Positions 40,292 through 50,414 of a stretch of DNA of 64,000 nt are shown piece by piece. How positions within the stretch are numbered: position 1 is the first letter of the stretch; every line of letters begins with the position of its first letter. The DNA is from Actinomycetospora chiangmaiensis DSM 45062 (GTDB taxonomy: Bacteria; Actinomycetota; Actinomycetes; Mycobacteriales; Pseudonocardiaceae): assembly GCF_000379625.1 (NCBI RefSeq), contig NZ_KB903247.1, forward strand, positions 186,001 to 250,000, given 5' to 3'. A program made the translations under genes and the position numbers. Under the pieces are notes generated by a model. It was given only the letters and a program-made list of their open reading frames with translations, made no database searches and had not been told where the DNA came from.

Positions 40292-41305
40292 GTGCGGATC
40301 GGCGTCAACGTCGGGCACTTCGCGGGAGCGCCGCCGGCCGACCTCGCAGCGCGGCTGCGCGAGATCGACGAGCGTGGGTTCGCCTCCGTGTGGTTCGCCG
40401 AGGCGTACGGGTCCGACGTGTTCACGCCGCTCGGGTTCGCGGCGGCGCTGACGTCGCGGGTGCGTCTCGGGACCGCCGTGGCCCAGGTCCCCGCCCGGAC
40501 CCCTGCGGCGACGGCGATGGCCGCGACGACCCTGGACCACCTGTCAGGCGGCCGCGTCGTACTTGGGGTCGGCGCGTCCGGGCCGCAGGTGTCGGAGGGC
40601 TGGCACGGCGTGCCCTACGCGCGGCCGCTCGCCCGGACCCGCGAGTACGTGTCGGTGGTGCGGCAGGTGCTGGCACGCGAGGCGCCGGTGCGCAACGACG
40701 GGGAGTTCTTCCCGCTGCCGTCGCCCGGCTCCGAGCTGGGCAAACCGCTGCGCTCGTCCCTGCACCCGTACCGGCCGTCGCTGCCGGTGGTGCTCGGCGC
40801 GGAGGGCCCGCGCAACGTCGCGCTCTCCGCCGAGATCGCCGACGGCTGGCTCGCGATGTTCTTCGCGCCGGCGTTCGACGACTCGTACCGCGCCTCCCTC
40901 GACGAGGGCTTCGCCCGCCGGGGTGGCCGGCCGGAGGGCTTCGAGGTGATCGCGACCGTGCCGGTCGTCATCGACGACGACGTCGAGCGCGCCGCCGACC
41001 GGCTCCGCCCCGAACTCGCGCTCTACATGGGCGGCATGGGCGCGCGCGGCGCGAACTTCCACCACGACGTCTTCGTCCGCATGGGCTACGGCGGCGTCGC
41101 CGAGCAGGTGCAGGCGCTCTACCTCGACCGCCGCAAGGACGAGGCCGCCTCGGCCATCCCGACGGAGCTGGTCGAGCAGGTCTCGCTGATCGGCCCGCTC
41201 GCCAAGGTGCGGCGGGACCTGGACCGGTGGGAGTCGACGGTCGTCGACGAGATCGCCGTCCAGGGCCTGCCCGACGATCTCGCGGCGGTGGCGCGCCTGC
41301 TGTAG
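40292..41305 (+). CDS. LLM-class F420-dependent oxidoreductase
   Basis: 337-residue luciferase-like TIM barrel with VWFAEAYGSDVFTPLGFAA (about 33-51), TAVAQVPARTPAATAMAATT and GRVVLGVGASGPQVSEGWHG. These are the MSMEG-type F420-dependent patterns and differ from the SsuD-like proteins of region 1. It starts at GTG 40292 two bases after the ligase stop. It probably oxidises or reduces an intermediate handled by the neighbouring ligase. Confidence 0.83.
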   Translation: MRIGVNVGHFAGAPPADLAARLREIDERGFASVWFAEAYGSDVFTPLGFAAALTSRVRLGTAVAQVPARTPAATAMAATTLDHLSGGRVVLGVGASGPQVSEGWHGVPYARPLARTREYVSVVRQVLAREAPVRNDGEFFPLPSPGSELGKPLRSSLHPYRPSLPVVLGAEGPRNVALSAEIADGWLAMFFAPAFDDSYRASLDEGFARRGGRPEGFEVIATVPVVIDDDVERAADRLRPELALYMGGMGARGANFHHDVFVRMGYGGVAEQVQALYLDRRKDEAASAIPTELVEQVSLIGPLAKVRRDLDRWESTVVDEIAVQGLPDDLAAVARLL

Positions 41306-41318
41306 GTGTGCACCCTCC

Positions 41319-41349
41319 GGGTGCAAGCAATGCGTCACTGCTTGCACCC
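41319..41349. terminator. Hairpin between convergent genes; part shared with AtuA-like CDS
   Basis: An 11-bp stem GGGTGCAAGCA/TGCTTGCACCC with 9-nt loop ATGCGTCAC. It lies between the LLM gene and the oppositely oriented TetR gene, so it is probably a bidirectional terminator. The 32 bp at 41326-41357 recur exactly, inverted, inside the AtuA-like gene. Confidence 0.7.
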
Positions 41350-41375
41350 AGTGCCAGGTTTCCCTGCACCGTCGA

Positions 41376-41996
41376 TCAGACCGGCAGGTGCGGCAGGCTC
41401 CCCGGGACGTGGACGACGGTGATCAGGCCCTCGACCCCGCGCCGGAAGGTCTCCCCGACGTCCTCGGTGTCGTCGATCGCCGCCGCGCTCATCGCGCCGT
41501 CGCGCAGCATCAGGAAGTGCCGCGCGGCGCGGTCGGGGCGGGCGCTCGGCCCCTCGTTGCGGTAGACCTCGGCGAAGAGGTCGCGGACGGCCCCGACGAA
41601 CCAGGCGCGATGGCCGGCGACCTCGCGGTGCACCGCATCGTCGGGGTCGGGGAACTCGGCGGCCGCCCGGAGGAACGCGCACCCCCGGAACTCCGGCCGG
41701 ACCAGGTCGTCGCCGATCGTGCCCGCGATCGTCCGCAGGGCGTCGGCGGCCGAGGCGGCGTCGCCGGTCGCCTCCCGCACGGCCGCCCGGACCTGGGCGT
41801 CCACCCCGCGGAGGTAGGCGAGGACCAGGTCCTCCTTCGACGGGAAGTGCCGGTAGAAGGTCGCCCGGGTCACCCGCGCCTCGGACACCAGCCGGTCGAC
41901 GCCGACCGCGCGGATCCCCTCGCCGTAGAAGAGCTGCCCGGCGGTGGCGAGCAGGCGCTCACGGGCCTCGGAGCGTGTCGGGTCGGTCGACGGCAC
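41376..41996 (-). CDS. TetR-family regulator (AcrR-like)
   Basis: 206-residue repressor with HTH LLATAGQLFYGEGIRAVGVD then RLVSEARVTRATFYRHFPSK (about 15-54) and a TetR_C-type ligand domain. The start is GTG 41996. Two near-palindromic sites in the divergent 100-bp gap probably bind it. The likely target is the membrane protein at 42097 plus itself. Confidence 0.9.
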   Translation of the reverse strand: MPSTDPTRSEARERLLATAGQLFYGEGIRAVGVDRLVSEARVTRATFYRHFPSKEDLVLAYLRGVDAQVRAAVREATGDAASAADALRTIAGTIGDDLVRPEFRGCAFLRAAAEFPDPDDAVHREVAGHRAWFVGAVRDLFAEVYRNEGPSARPDRAARHFLMLRDGAMSAAAIDDTEDVGETFRRGVEGLITVVHVPGSLPHLPV

Positions 41997-42013
41997 GAGC
42001 GCACGCTAGCAGA

Positions 42014-42029
42014 AAGAACGATCGGTCTT
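42014..42029. promoter_or_regulatory. Probable TetR operator 1
   Basis: AAGAACGATCGGTCTT, an imperfect palindrome (two mismatched pairs) 18 bp upstream of the TetR start. It shares the AGAA...TTCT ends with the second site at 42068. Confidence 0.65.
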
Positions 42030-42067
42030 GTGTTCGTGACCGGAAAGGTGCAGGGTCGACAGCAGAA

Positions 42068-42081
42068 AGAATGGTCGTTCT
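42068..42081. promoter_or_regulatory. Probable TetR operator 2
   Basis: AGAATGGTCGTTCT, a near palindrome 15 bp before the ATG of the membrane-protein gene. Its ends match operator 1. Binding at both sites would block both divergent promoters. Confidence 0.65.
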
Positions 42082-42096
42082 GCCTAAGGAGTCACC

Positions 42097-42663
42097 ATGT
42101 CGACCACGACCCCCGTGTCCACCGCGCCGCCCGCGTCGACCGGCCGGGAGCAGGTCCCGCTCCTGCTCGCCCGGGTCCTGTTCGCGCTGGCCTGGGCGGC
42201 GGTGGTGGCCCTCGTCGCGCCCGGGATCGGGTGGGGCGCGGCGATCCTGCTGGCCCTCTATCCGCTCGGGGACGTCGTGCTCGTGGTCCTGGACGCGCGG
42301 CGGTCGGGGTCGACGGCGCGCGCCGGGCTGGCGGTGAACGCGGCGCTCAGCGCGGTCGCCGCCGTGGCTCTCGCGGCGGCCGCGACGCAGGACGTGCCGA
42401 GCGTGCTGCGGGTATGGGGCGTTTGGGCCGTCGTCGCGGGTCTGGGGCAGCTCGTCGTCGCGCTGTCCCGACGACTGGTGCGCCGCGGCCAGTGGCCGTT
42501 GGTGGCGAGTGGCGGGTTGTCCTGCGCGGTCGGGGTCGCCTTCGTCGTCATGGCCGCCGGTCCGGCTCCCGCGCTGACGCCGCTGGCCGGGTACGCGTTG
42601 GCCGGCGCCGTGTTCGCCCTCGTCGGGCTGGTCCGGATGCGGAGTTCCTCGACGGCCGCCTGA
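42097..42663 (+). CDS. DUF308-like integral membrane protein
   Basis: 188-residue protein with about six transmembrane helices (for example ILLALYPLGDVVLVVL, AALSAVAAVALAAAA, VWAVVAGLGQLVVAL). The N-terminal 20 residues are Ser/Thr/Pro-rich and cytoplasmic or exposed. The ATG at 42097 has AGGAG 5-6 nt upstream. It is divergent from a TetR regulator with two operator sites, so it is probably induced by a small molecule. Substrate or function unknown. Confidence 0.8.
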   Translation: MSTTTPVSTAPPASTGREQVPLLLARVLFALAWAAVVALVAPGIGWGAAILLALYPLGDVVLVVLDARRSGSTARAGLAVNAALSAVAAVALAAAATQDVPSVLRVWGVWAVVAGLGQLVVALSRRLVRRGQWPLVASGGLSCAVGVAFVVMAAGPAPALTPLAGYALAGAVFALVGLVRMRSSSTAA

Positions 42664-42671
42664 GGGGTCGG

Positions 42672-43595
42672 TCAGGCGCCCGCGCGTCGCAGGCGCTCGG
42701 CCGCCTGGTCGGCGAGGGCGGTCCCGGCGACCGGCGGGTCGCCGTGCAGTGCCTCCCACCGGGCGTTGTGGGCGGCCGGCCAGAGGCTCGCCGCCCAGGC
42801 GACCTCGCGCTCCTCGGCGGTGAAGGCCCGTCGTCGGGATGCCTCGTAGGTGTCGAGGAACGCCTCGGAGCTCGCGAGGGGCGCCAGCGTGGGTGGCCCG
42901 ACGCAACGGGGGAAGGTCCCGCTCGCCGCGCCGACCAGGGCGGCCTCGGGCTGGTGGGCGAGGCTGTCCCAGTCGTGGACCGCCCAGATCGCGTCGCCGT
43001 GCCAGCGGAGGTTCTGCGCCTCGTAGTCCGCGTGGCCGAGGACCCGGGGGAGGGCGGCGGCACGGAGCCGGTCGCGGGCCCGGAAGGCCGTCGCGGTGAC
43101 GAGGTCCGGCACGCGGTCCTGGTCCAGCGCGTCGAGGGTCGCGACGGCTGGCCACAGGCCCGGCCCGCGGTGGTCCCACGCGACCCATCTCGGACTCGCC
43201 GGCGGTAGGGCGACGTCGACGAGCTCGAGCTCGGTGACGATCCGCGCGAAGACGACCGCGTACCGCGCGGCGACCGCGGGCGAGTCGCCGGGCAGCAGGT
43301 CCCCGCCGGGCCGGTGCTCCTCGGCGTGGACGGCGAGCGGGCCGACGCGGGTGACCCCGGTCAGCGGCCGGGCGCACGGGAAGCCCCGCGCCGCGAGACC
43401 GGCCTGGGCCGCGACGCCCGACGCCGCGCACCCGTCGTCGGGACGGGCCTTGAGCACCACCACGGTGCCGTCGTCGAGTACGACGCCCAGGACCACCGAC
43501 ATCTGGTCGAGCCGGAACGCGACGTCGACCGGCTCGGCGCCCAGGTGTCGGCGGCACCAACCCCGCGCCCACGGCGGGAGGTCGTCGAGCGGCAC
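42672..43595 (-). CDS. Aminoglycoside-phosphotransferase-like kinase (APH family)
   Basis: 307-residue APH/choline-kinase-fold protein. It has a glycine-poor N-lobe with VVVLKARPDD as the likely ATP-binding lysine strand, the catalytic motif LGHADYEAQNLRW (H-x-D-x4-N, about 203-215), and the metal-binding Asp in WAVHDWDSL. The start GTG 43595 has no good ribosome site. It probably phosphorylates a small alcohol or drug; true antibiotic resistance cannot be claimed. It is divergent from DUF4262 across an SOS box. Confidence 0.78.
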   Translation of the reverse strand: MPLDDLPPWARGWCRRHLGAEPVDVAFRLDQMSVVLGVVLDDGTVVVLKARPDDGCAASGVAAQAGLAARGFPCARPLTGVTRVGPLAVHAEEHRPGGDLLPGDSPAVAARYAVVFARIVTELELVDVALPPASPRWVAWDHRGPGLWPAVATLDALDQDRVPDLVTATAFRARDRLRAAALPRVLGHADYEAQNLRWHGDAIWAVHDWDSLAHQPEAALVGAASGTFPRCVGPPTLAPLASSEAFLDTYEASRRRAFTAEEREVAWAASLWPAAHNARWEALHGDPPVAGTALADQAAERLRRAGA

Positions 43596-43642
43596 GGCGC
43601 CGAGCGTGCCACGGCGAGACTGTCGGACCCCTGGTGCACGCT

Positions 43643-43658
43643 TCGAACATGCGTTCGA
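43643..43658. promoter_or_regulatory. SOS box (LexA-type)
   Basis: TCGAACATGCGTTCGA: the CGAAC-N4-GTTCG consensus of Gram-positive and actinobacterial LexA boxes with perfect arms. It lies 15 bp before the DUF4262 GTG and 48 bp from the divergent kinase start. It predicts induction of one or both genes by DNA damage. Confidence 0.75.
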
Positions 43659-43673
43659 GGAGTGGAGGCTCCG

Positions 43674-44135
43674 GTGTGTGGTTCGTGCGAGTCGGCGTTG
43701 CGGCGGACGAGGGACGTGATCGAGCGGTACGGCTGGGCGGTCGTGCAGGTGGACGCCGTCCGGAGCCGTCCCGCCTGGGCCTACACGGCCGGTCTCGTGC
43801 AGCACGGCCTGCCCGAGTTCGTGGTGACGGGGCTGGCGCCGGACCGGGCGGGGGAGCTCCTGAACGACACGGCGCACGGGGTGCTCTGTCACGAGGAGAG
43901 CTGGGTGCCCGGGCAGCAGTTCCGGCTGGCCGACGACACCAGGGTGGAGGTCGTCGCGGTGGCCCGGCCCGACGTGCACCTGCGCACTGCCCGCGCGCTC
44001 TTTCCCGACCATCCGCTGCACGCACTGCAGCTCGTGTGGTCGGACGGACGTCGGCGCTGGCCGTGGAGCGCGCGGTTCGACGACCGGCGGGGCGGTCAGC
44101 CCGTGCTGGGCCCGCGCGGTCGCAGGGGGACGTAG
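43674..44135 (+). CDS. DUF4262-containing protein
   Basis: 153-residue protein with the DUF4262 pattern: VIERYGWAVVQVDAVRSRPA then WAYTAGLVQHGLPEFVVTGL, and LFPDHPLHALQLVWSDGRRRWPW at the end. The GTG at 43674 has GGAGG 5 nt upstream. A cysteine pair CGSC at the extreme N-terminus is unusual. Molecular function is unknown. The SOS box directly upstream makes a damage-response role plausible. The 3' end overlaps the convergent Dph6-like gene by 40 bp. Confidence 0.8.
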   Translation: MCGSCESALRRTRDVIERYGWAVVQVDAVRSRPAWAYTAGLVQHGLPEFVVTGLAPDRAGELLNDTAHGVLCHEESWVPGQQFRLADDTRVEVVAVARPDVHLRTARALFPDHPLHALQLVWSDGRRRWPWSARFDDRRGGQPVLGPRGRRGT

Positions 44136-44758
44136 CGGAAGCCGTCGCGGTCGTAGGGCTCGCCGGTCTCGACGTCGAGCGGATGGGCGAACCCCGGCCC
44201 GTCGGTGACGAAGGTGTGGAACTCGCCGTTCTCGCCGCACGGGTCGACGCCGGGCGGCAGGTCGCGCAGGAGTGCCTCGTCGAAGGGGCGCCCGGCGATC
44301 TCCGGTGGTGCCTGCGTCGGGTCGACGCACACGACCACCGCACGCAGACCGGCGGCGAGCATGTCGCGGGCGAGGGCGTCGGTCGTGCGCCCCCACAGCG
44401 GGAAGCGCGGGGTGAGCCCGGTGCCGGCGAGCGAGCGTTCGCGGTACGCGCGGATGTCGGCGAGGAAGAGGTCGCCGAAGACCAGCTCGTCGACGCCCGC
44501 GGCGCGCAGGTCGGCCAGCGCGGCGCCGATGCGCTGCTCGTAGATCTCGTTCGGGCAGAGCCAGGGCAGGTCGACGGTTCGCAGGGCCAGGCCGAGGGCA
44601 TCCGCCTGGGCGTGGAGGCGGGCGACGGGCACCCGGCTCATCGCCACCACGCCGTCGGTGACGGTGGTGAGCAGGCCGCTGACCGCGAGGTGTGAGCGCA
44701 CCTCGGCCAGTGCGAGCGCACCGTCCTTGCCGCACGACCAGCTCACGAATGCCCCCAC
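44096..44758 (-). CDS. Dph6/diphthine-ammonia-ligase-like PP-loop ATPase
   Basis: 220-residue adenine-nucleotide alpha hydrolase. It has a PP-loop variant SWSCGKDGALAL at the N-terminus (normally SGGKDS), FGDLFLADIRAYRE in the middle and NGEFHTFVTDGPGF near the end, the E-[FN]-H-T motif of the Dph6/MJ0570 family. The third in-frame GTG (44758) is preferred because GGAGG precedes it. Bacteria do not make diphthamide, so the real substrate is unknown. Confidence 0.8.
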   Translation of the reverse strand: MGAFVSWSCGKDGALALAEVRSHLAVSGLLTTVTDGVVAMSRVPVARLHAQADALGLALRTVDLPWLCPNEIYEQRIGAALADLRAAGVDELVFGDLFLADIRAYRERSLAGTGLTPRFPLWGRTTDALARDMLAAGLRAVVVCVDPTQAPPEIAGRPFDEALLRDLPPGVDPCGENGEFHTFVTDGPGFAHPLDVETGEPYDRDGFRYVPLRPRGPSTG

Positions 44759-44813
44759 CACACCTCCCACCGTAGGTCGGGCGAATTCTGTTCCGATGTG
44801 ACGGTTCGGTGGT

Positions 44814-44827
44814 CTACCCCGGGGTAG
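44814..44827. promoter_or_regulatory. Palindrome upstream of whiB
   Basis: CTACCCCGGGGTAG, a perfect 14-bp palindrome 37 bp before the whiB start and flanked by two GTGGTCTAC repeats (44810, 44832). Probably a regulator site; the factor is unknown. Confidence 0.45.
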
Positions 44828-44864
44828 TCTCGTGGTCTACGACGTCCTGTAGGAGGTACTCGTC

Positions 44865-45161
44865 GTGGCTGATGTCTCACGCCTGCCCGCGGCGCTCGTG
44901 GCCCACTGGGACTGGCAGCGGCACGCTGCGTGCCGTGACCTGAACCAGGAGATGTTCTTCCACCCCGACGGCGAACGCGACCCGTCCCGGAGCAGACGCG
45001 TCGCCGACGCCCGCGCGGTGTGTACACGATGTCCCGTGCTCGACGAGTGCCGCAGCTGGGCGCACGCCGTGCAGGAGCCGTACGGCATCTGGGGTGGCGA
45101 GAGCGAGGACGAGCGCCGGGCCGCGCTCCGTCGCGAGCGCTCGACCCACCCGGCCGCCTGA
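44865..45161 (+). CDS. WhiB-family iron-sulfur transcription factor
   Basis: 98-residue protein with the four cluster cysteines C23, C53, C56 and C62 (C-x29-C-x2-C-x5-C), the GIWGG turn and a basic C-terminal tail RRAALRRERS. WhiB proteins bind a 4Fe-4S cluster and act with sigma factor region 4. The GTG at 44865 is preceded by AGGAGG at 8 nt. The C23-C53 spacing and short length resemble WhiB1/WhiB2-like forms, but I cannot assign the class. Confidence 0.93.
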   Translation: MADVSRLPAALVAHWDWQRHAACRDLNQEMFFHPDGERDPSRSRRVADARAVCTRCPVLDECRSWAHAVQEPYGIWGGESEDERRAALRRERSTHPAA

Positions 45162-45205
45162 TGCCGACCGATCCCACGTTGCCCGACCAGCCCGGGAGGC
45201 CATCC

Positions 45206-45439
45206 ATGTCCGACGACACCGCCACCACGCCGTCCCGCCCCGCCGCCCGGGTGCCCGAGCTGACCGGGGTCCCGGTCTCCGAGGCGCACGACCGGGCGCT
45301 CGACGCCGGCCTGCTCGCGGTCCCCGAGAACGCCTTCCACACCGCGGCGGGCCGTGCTCACGTGGGTCGGCAGGACCCCGAGCCGGGCACGTCCGTGGAG
45401 ACCGGCTCGATCGTCCGAATCTGGATCAGCTCGGACTGA
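45206..45439 (+). CDS. Small PASTA-domain-like protein
   Basis: 77-residue protein, mostly one PASTA-like unit: VPELTGVPVSEAHDRALDAG near residue 14 to QDPEPGTSVETGSIVRIWIS at the end. PASTA units bind peptidoglycan fragments in penicillin-binding proteins and PknB, but here there is no kinase, signal peptide or membrane helix. The ATG at 45206 (GGGAGG, 6 nt) is preferred; an ATG at 45161 overlapping the whiB stop is possible and would couple it to whiB. Confidence 0.65.
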   Translation: MSDDTATTPSRPAARVPELTGVPVSEAHDRALDAGLLAVPENAFHTAAGRAHVGRQDPEPGTSVETGSIVRIWISSD

Positions 45440-45573
45440 CGTTCACGGATGGGTGACCGAGAAACGGGGCGCGCGGTCGGTTGTGACGACCCCGCGTGAC
45501 CGTTTCGTGACCCGTGGTGGCATCCTCCCGGCACCCGAGAGAAGGATCTCTCGACGTTCCGAGGGGGGAACAC

Positions 45574-46209
45574 GTGATCCGTCCATCACGCGTCGGGCCG
45601 TTGGTCATCGCGATGGCCGCCGGCGCGCTGCTCTTCGCAGGACCTGCCGCGGCAGCCGACCCACCCGTCGTCGGCTCGGCCGAGTGCGACGCGCTGGTGG
45701 CCAAGGACCCCGGCGTCGTCGCCGCCGGCCAGGGGTCCGCCGGCGGCCTGCCGGACGCGAAGCAGAAGGCTGAGGCCGAGCTCTGCAGTACCCCGGCGGG
45801 GACGACGTCCTCCGCGCCGTCCTCGTCGACGTCGACGCCACCGCCGTCGAGTTCGCCCTCGTCGGCGCCGGCGGCCTCCGGTCGTCCTTCGTCCAGCCGT
45901 CCTGCCGCGGCTACCGGCGGAACGCCGCCGAACCGCCCGGGACGCCCCGCGGGTGACCGCGATTGCGCGGACTTCGCCACGCAGCAGCAGGCCCAGCAGT
46001 ACTTCGAGTCCATCGGCGGCTCGGCGACCAACAACGCCGACCGGCTCGACGAGAACCACAACGGCATCGCCTGCGAGAGCCTCGGCGACGACGGCGACAA
46101 CCAGGACGCCGAGGCCACGACCACGGGCGACGACGGTTCGACGGCGAAGACCTCCGGTGATCAGGTCACCGAGGTGCCCGAGGGCTCGGCCCAGACCGGG
46201 GGTGCCTGA
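45574..46209 (+). CDS. Secreted Excalibur calcium-binding-domain protein
   Basis: 211-residue exported protein. The signal peptide is VIAMAAGALLFAGPAAA, then a globular part with two Cys, a Ser/Pro/Thr-rich linker (about 85-125), and an Excalibur domain: DRDCADFATQQQAQQYF then NADRLDENHNGIACESL, the D-x-N-x-D/N-G-x-x-C-E calcium loop. It ends in VPEGSAQTGGA, a possible sortase E/F-type signal lacking a membrane stretch. The GTG at 45574 has a purine-rich GAGGGGGG upstream. Its stop overlaps the sortase start. Confidence 0.82.
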   Translation: MIRPSRVGPLVIAMAAGALLFAGPAAAADPPVVGSAECDALVAKDPGVVAAGQGSAGGLPDAKQKAEAELCSTPAGTTSSAPSSSTSTPPPSSSPSSAPAASGRPSSSRPAAATGGTPPNRPGRPAGDRDCADFATQQQAQQYFESIGGSATNNADRLDENHNGIACESLGDDGDNQDAEATTTGDDGSTAKTSGDQVTEVPEGSAQTGGA

Positions 46210-46778
46210 TGTTGCGCCGCCGCACCGCGGTCGCCGTCCTCGTGACGGCGCTCCTCGCCCTCGTCGCCACGGCGTGTTCGAGCGGCTCCGAGGACGATCA
46301 GCCCTTGGCTGCCAGCCAGCAGAGCACGGCCGGCCTCGTCCCCGGGTACTCGGTCTCGATCCCGAAGCTGAACGAGACGTCACAGCTCATCGGGCTCGGC
46401 CTCAACGCCGACCGGTCCATCCAGGTCCCGCCGCTGGCCGACCCCATGCAGGCCGGCGTCTACACGAAGGGCCCGATGCCGGGGCAGACCGGACCGGCCG
46501 TCGTCCTCGCGCACATCAACGCGAACGGCACGCCCGGCTTCGGCGAGGGCTTCCACACCCTCGCGGCCGGCGACGAGATCAATGTGACGACTCCGTCCGG
46601 GCCGGTCAGCTTCGCGGTGACCCGCACGGAGACGGCGCCGAAGGCCGAGTTCCCGACCGCCGCGGTGTACTCCGACACCGTCGGTCCGGAGCTCAGGCTG
46701 ATCACCTGCGGCGGCACGCTCGACCGCAGCGCGCACAACTACCTCGGCCAGACCATCGTCTACGCGAAGAAGGTCTGA
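46209..46778 (+). CDS. Class F sortase, predicted lipoprotein
   Basis: 189-residue sortase. The catalytic cysteine is in LRLITCGG (about 167), with His in VLAHINANG and Arg in the final part. The N-terminus has a lipobox LVATAC at residues 18-23, so it is probably a lipid-anchored enzyme rather than one with a transmembrane N-terminus. Coupled (TGATG) to the Excalibur gene, its likely substrate. Confidence 0.88.
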   Translation: MLRRRTAVAVLVTALLALVATACSSGSEDDQPLAASQQSTAGLVPGYSVSIPKLNETSQLIGLGLNADRSIQVPPLADPMQAGVYTKGPMPGQTGPAVVLAHINANGTPGFGEGFHTLAAGDEINVTTPSGPVSFAVTRTETAPKAEFPTAAVYSDTVGPELRLITCGGTLDRSAHNYLGQTIVYAKKV

Positions 46779-46784
46779 CCAGGG

Positions 46785-49343
<2,559 letters not shown>

Positions 49344-49344
49344 C

Positions 49345-50268
49345 TCAGGCGCGCCCGCGGGGCAGGCAGCACTTCTTGTACTTGGCGCCCGAGCCGCACC
49401 AGCACGGGTCGTTCCGCCCGGGCGGCCACTCCAGCTCGAAACCGGGCTCCGGTGCCGCGACCGAGTCGTCGGCGTCGTCGGCGAGGAGCGCCGCGAGCAG
49501 GTCGGGCGTGCCCACCTCGACCAGCGGCAGGTCCGTCGGGTCGCTCTCCTGCAGGTCGCGCTCGATCATCGCTCGGTGCTCGTCCCACGTGGCGCCGAGC
49601 TCCTCGGCCGCCTCGGGCTGCGCCTGCAGGAGACGGTCGAACGCAGCCTGCGGCCAGAAGATGTAGTCCGGTCCCTCGTCGTCGAGCTGCTCGGCGATCC
49701 GGTCGACCTCGTCGTAGGGGAGACCGAGGTCGCGGCGGACGTGGAAGCGGCGGACCGCCAGCGCCGACTCGATCTCGCGGGCCTCGTCGGCCTCGGGGCC
49801 CGACCCGGCCCGCTCGACGATCTCGGCCGCGGTGGCCAACGCCGAGCTGAGCCACTCCTCGGCGACCTCGGCCCGGCCGTTCTCGGTTAGCGCCTCGGTG
49901 ACGTAGATGCTTGCCATCTCGTCGCGGGTGAGCTGGGGCCGCAGCGTGTGCAGCTCCTGCATGCCCTCGTCCTCGCGGCCGAAGCGCAGCAGCAACTCGG
50001 CGTGCCGGGCGCGGGTCCAGTTCTCGTCGCGCGAGCCCCGGGCCGCAGTCCCCGATCGCTCGGAGAGCGACAACGCGAGGTCGCCGTCGTGCAGGCCCTC
50101 GGCGAGGTCGGCCGCCAGCCCGAGCGCGTAGGAGGCGAGATCGGGCTCCGCGAGCCGGTCCTCGTCGACGGCCGCCACCAACCGGTCGATGTACGGCCGG
50201 GGATCGTCCGACCCGATCGCCTCGGAGCTGAGCTCGGTCAGGTCGTCCTCAGTGAGTCCGGGTGCCAC
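49345..50268 (-). CDS. SEC-C motif protein with helical repeats
   Basis: 307-residue protein with a long acidic helical part (about 1-260, TPR-like) and a C-terminal SEC-C zinc motif GRNDPCWCGSGAKYKKCCL that probably binds zinc. Stand-alone SEC-C proteins are known; their partners are often translation or secretion factors. Function here unknown. It starts at GTG 50268. It converges on the FAD monooxygenase with a 1-bp gap. Confidence 0.82.
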   Translation of the reverse strand: MAPGLTEDDLTELSSEAIGSDDPRPYIDRLVAAVDEDRLAEPDLASYALGLAADLAEGLHDGDLALSLSERSGTAARGSRDENWTRARHAELLLRFGREDEGMQELHTLRPQLTRDEMASIYVTEALTENGRAEVAEEWLSSALATAAEIVERAGSGPEADEAREIESALAVRRFHVRRDLGLPYDEVDRIAEQLDDEGPDYIFWPQAAFDRLLQAQPEAAEELGATWDEHRAMIERDLQESDPTDLPLVEVGTPDLLAALLADDADDSVAAPEPGFELEWPPGRNDPCWCGSGAKYKKCCLPRGRA

Positions 50269-50342
50269 GGTTCGGCACCGTAGGGGGTCGCCGGGACGCC
50301 TGCGGTCGGTGGGCCGGGGAGCGTCGCGGTCGACCTCGGTCC

Positions 50343-50400
50343 GCTAGGCAGATGATCATGTCGAGCGCGACGTCGCGCTCGACATGATCATCTGCCTAGC
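50343..50400. terminator. Perfect 58-bp palindrome
   Basis: 29-bp arms with no spacer: left arm starts GCTAGGCAGATGATCATG and the centre is GACGTC. It lies just past the stop of the DUF6069-like gene and 75 bp before the SEC-C start on the same strand. As RNA it is a very stable hairpin, so it could terminate; its perfection also suits a cruciform or protein-binding site. Confidence 0.8.
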
Positions 50401-50414
50401 AGGCGACGGGGCGG

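Noticed and set aside
42672-43595. Antibiotic-resistance gene
   Set aside because: The kinase has the general APH fold motifs only; APH-like kinases act on many metabolites.
44096-44758. True diphthamide synthase
   Set aside because: Diphthamide is absent from bacteria and the PP-loop is altered; only family-level naming is justified.
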